Assembly: GCA_003242195.1 (NCBI GenBank)
Contig: QGUQ01000126.1
Coordinates: 1-5,941, forward strand
From: Bacillota bacterium
GTDB lineage: Bacteria > Bacillota > Sulfobacillia > Thermaerobacterales > Thermaerobacteraceae
Reading direction: 5' to 3'
Length of the DNA stretch: 5,941 bases
Shown here: one piece after another, positions 4,870 to 5,941 of the stretch
Position numbering within the stretch: position 1 is the first letter of the stretch
Layout of the letters: the number at the start of each line of letters is the position of its first letter
Position numbers and translations under genes: made by a program
The notes under the pieces: model-generated
Databases searched by the model: none
Seen by the model: only the letters and a program-made list of their open reading frames with translations
What the model was told of the DNA's origin: nothing

Positions 4870-4904
4870 CAGGGAAGGCGATGATACCGCCTTCCCTGTT
4901 TTTT
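4870..4904 (+). terminator. Strong intrinsic terminator after the IreB-like gene
   Basis: CAGGGAAGGCG (4870-4880) pairs with CGCCTTCCCTG (4888-4898) over 11 bp with a 7-nt loop, directly followed by six T's (4899-4904). This is a textbook rho-independent terminator on the plus strand. It separates the 3790-4812 unit from spoVT, which must therefore have its own promoter. Confidence 0.93.
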
Positions 4905-4910
4905 GGGCCG

Positions 4911-4941
4911 GAATAGGCCTCCTGCGTGGAACCGCATACTA
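4911..4941 (+). promoter_or_regulatory. Probable sigma-G (forespore) promoter of spoVT
   Basis: GAATA (4911-4915) and CATACTA (4935-4941) match the -35 and -10 consensus of Bacillus sigma-G promoters base for base. The spacer is 19 nt, one or two longer than typical. It starts 7 nt after the T-run of the preceding terminator, and predicts a start near 4948 and a leader of about 70 nt. spoVT of Bacillus subtilis is known to be transcribed by sigma-G, so match and context agree. Sigma-F recognises related sites and could also read it. Confidence 0.7.
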
Positions 4942-5017
4942 ACACCGCCAATCCTCGCGTGCCCGCGGGCGGGAGCGGAAAGACCGGGAAGAACGGGAAA
5001 CCAGAAGAGGTGACGCG

Positions 5018-5578
5018 ATGAAGGCCACAGGCGTGGTTCGGCGCATCGATGACCTGGGACGCATCGTCATCCCCATCGATATCCGCAGGAGCATGAACAT
5101 CCGGGATGGCGACCCGCTGGAGATCTTCGTCGACAAGGGCGGCGAGGTCATTCTCAAGAAGTATTCTGCCATCGCCGACCTGGAGGACATGGTCAGTGAC
5201 ATCGCCGAGTCCCTCGCCGAGGCCACCGGTCTCGTGGCCATGGTGACGGACCGCGACGTCGTGGTCACGGTCGCCGGCGCTCCGGCCCGCGAGTTCGTCG
5301 GCAAGCCGGTGGGATCGGTGGTCTATCAGGCCATGGATGAACGGCAGATCCTCCACTTCACGGGCGACCGCCATCGCCACCCGGGGCCGCTGGTCGGCGC
5401 CGACGAGGACAGCCCGTGCCCCTTTTTCAGCGAGGTCATCGCGCCCATCGTGGTAGGGGGGGACCCCGCGGGCACGGTGATCGTCGCCTCCCGCCAGGAA
5501 GGTCGCGACACCGGACTCCTGGAATACAAGCTGGCCGAGATCGCCGCCGGGTTCATCGCGCGCCATCTGGAAGAGTGA
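5018..5578 (+). CDS. spoVT: Stage V sporulation protein T, AbrB/MazE-type forespore transcription regulator
   Basis: SpoVT is a DNA-binding regulator of late forespore gene expression. It tunes sigma-G-dependent genes, with effects on spore coat and germination properties. The 186-residue product, close to the 178 of Bacillus subtilis, begins MKATGVVRRIDDLGRIVIP, the N-terminal AbrB swapped-hairpin DNA-binding domain (about 1-50, ending GDPLEIF followed by GEVILKKYS). Residues about 56-182 form the GAF-like domain (VAMVTDRDVVVTVAGAP, FSEVIAPIVVGGDPAGTVIVAS, AAGFIARHLEE). A site AAGAGGTGA ends 4 nt before the ATG. One deviation is Ile20-Asp21 where Bacillus has Lys-Glu (VIPKEIRR). It appears to be transcribed alone, between the terminator at 4870-4904 and a candidate terminator downstream. 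The high overall similarity makes the assignment very secure. Confidence 0.96.
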   Translation: MKATGVVRRIDDLGRIVIPIDIRRSMNIRDGDPLEIFVDKGGEVILKKYSAIADLEDMVSDIAESLAEATGLVAMVTDRDVVVTVAGAPAREFVGKPVGSVVYQAMDERQILHFTGDRHRHPGPLVGADEDSPCPFFSEVIAPIVVGGDPAGTVIVASRQEGRDTGLLEYKLAEIAAGFIARHLEE

Positions 5579-5681
5579 CGGCAGCGCTCGCCCCCAGACG
5601 CCATCCCTGACCCCGCTGTGCCCGTACCCGTGCGCGGCGGCGCCGCCTTCGGCGGTACGCGTTTCCGTTCACCCTGCCCGT

Positions 5682-5715
5682 CCCGCCGCCCGTGGGCGGC
5701 GGGCGATTCTGTCTG
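5682..5715 (+). terminator. Probable terminator after spoVT
   Basis: CCCGCCGCC (5682-5690) pairs with GGCGGCGGG (5695-5703) around CGTG, followed by the moderately T-rich CGATTCTGTCTG. The stem is strong but the T-tract is poor. A second small hairpin, CCGCC-TTC-GGCGG (5643-5655), precedes it and is followed by GTTTCCGTTC. One or both probably end the spoVT transcript. Confidence 0.5.
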
Positions 5716-5742
5716 GACGCAACAGGAATGAAATGGTAGATT
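5714..5742 (+). promoter_or_regulatory. Candidate housekeeping promoter upstream of the lipoprotein gene
   Basis: TGGACG (5714-5719) and TAGATT (5737-5742) each match the -35 and -10 consensus at four of six positions, with the ideal 17-nt spacer. They lie in an AT-rich patch that stands out from the GC-rich surroundings. Transcription would start near 5749, giving a leader of about 97 nt that contains the hairpin at 5763-5794. Confidence 0.45.
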
Positions 5743-5762
5743 ATGGATGTCCGGACGGCGCG

Positions 5763-5794
5763 CCGGGCCCGGCTCGGCGACGGGCCGGGCCCGG
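5763..5794 (+). repeat. 14-bp GC hairpin with GNRA tetraloop in the presumed leader
   Basis: CCGGGCCCGGCTCG (5763-5776) pairs with CGGGCCGGGCCCGG (5781-5794), with one T-G wobble, closing a GCGA loop, a GNRA tetraloop. It is not followed by T's, so it is unlikely to be an intrinsic terminator. CCCGGGATGG at 5790-5799 is repeated at 5811-5820, which suggests more structure in this leader. Confidence 0.6.
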
Positions 5795-5845
5795 GATGGG
5801 GCCTGCTTCTCCCGGGATGGAGCGGACCGCCTGGGGGCGAGAACC

Positions 5846-5941
5846 TTGGGACGACGAAAGGCCCGGCGGGGCCATGCGGTCGCCGTTCTGCGCGGCCTCG
5901 CGTTCCTGGTGGCCGGCGTGGTGGCCTGTGCACCGGCGGCC
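5846..5941 (+). CDS. N-terminus of a probable lipoprotein (partial, runs off the window)
   Basis: Only 32 codons are visible. Read from TTG 5846, the product is a textbook lipoprotein signal peptide: a basic start (GRRKARRGH), a hydrophobic core (GLAFLVAGVVA) and a lipobox VVAC whose cysteine (residue 28) would be lipidated, followed by APAA. Such a protein would be anchored to the outer face of the cytoplasmic membrane. The function of the mature part is not visible. The frame also contains an ATG at 5747, but starting there would put 33 Gly/Arg/Asp-rich residues before the signal peptide and would lie on the predicted transcription start. The ribosome site (GGGGGCGAG) is weak. PrsA-like foldase lipoproteins sometimes lie near spoVT, but nothing here proves that. 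Confidence 0.5.
   Translation, partial: MGRRKARRGHAVAVLRGLAFLVAGVVACAPAA

Noticed and set aside
4870..4904. T-box-like reading of the terminator region (ATGATACCGCC resembles a T-box antiterminator piece)
   Set aside because: The specifier stem and the conserved AGGGTGG-type antiterminator sequence are missing. The next gene is spoVT rather than an aminoacyl-tRNA synthetase or amino acid gene, and the spoVT promoter lies after the terminator.
4658..5566. 302-codon minus-strand frame opposite spoVT
   Set aside because: It is antisense to spoVT and crosses the terminator and promoter region, with no recognisable domain.

Overview
The window is very GC-rich DNA from an endospore-forming bacterium. 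It carries a SpoVT-type sporulation regulator, a cysteine desulfurase/ThiI pair like that of Bacillus, and an IreB (UPF0297) protein, a family typical of Firmicutes. The combination suggests a high-GC Firmicute of the Thermaerobacter/Symbiobacterium/Sulfobacillus kind. That placement is inferred from gene content and composition, not from a marker gene.

Layout, left to right: (1) 1-358, the C-terminal HEAT-repeat end of an epoxyqueuosine reductase (queG), cut by the window edge. The first 70 or so bases begin with 11 T's and look disturbed. (2) 504-923, a small unrecognised protein with an arginine-rich tail. (3) 1029-3503, a minus-strand operon, cysteine desulfurase then thiI, facing gene 2. 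A 14-bp inverted repeat holds the thiI stop codon in its loop. (4) 3504-3789, a divergent control region with a TATAAT box for the desulfurase, a 12-bp hairpin, a 13-bp-period tandem repeat and a palindrome GAACTATCATAGTTC overlapping a possible -10 box. (5) 3790-4380, an unrecognised acidic protein with six cysteines. (6) 4471-4812, an IreB/UPF0297-family protein, ended by a two-part hairpin structure and a strong intrinsic terminator. (7) 5018-5578, spoVT, preceded by a sequence closely resembling a forespore sigma-G promoter. (8) 5579-5845, a probable terminator, a promoter candidate and a long GC hairpin with a GNRA loop. (9) 5846-5941, the start of a probable lipoprotein, cut by the right edge.

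Two themes stand out. queG (queuosine at tRNA position 34) and the desulfurase-thiI pair (4-thiouridine at tRNA position 8) both serve tRNA modification. The desulfurase would donate persulfide sulfur directly to a ThiI that lacks a rhodanese domain. The right half is linked to sporulation and cell-envelope signalling (spoVT, IreB-like). I see no mobile element, CRISPR array, rRNA or tRNA. Most of the window is ordinary chromosomal housekeeping sequence. The parts most worth a second look are the two unrecognised genes, the IreB-like gene outside its usual neighbourhood, and the regulatory structures between genes.
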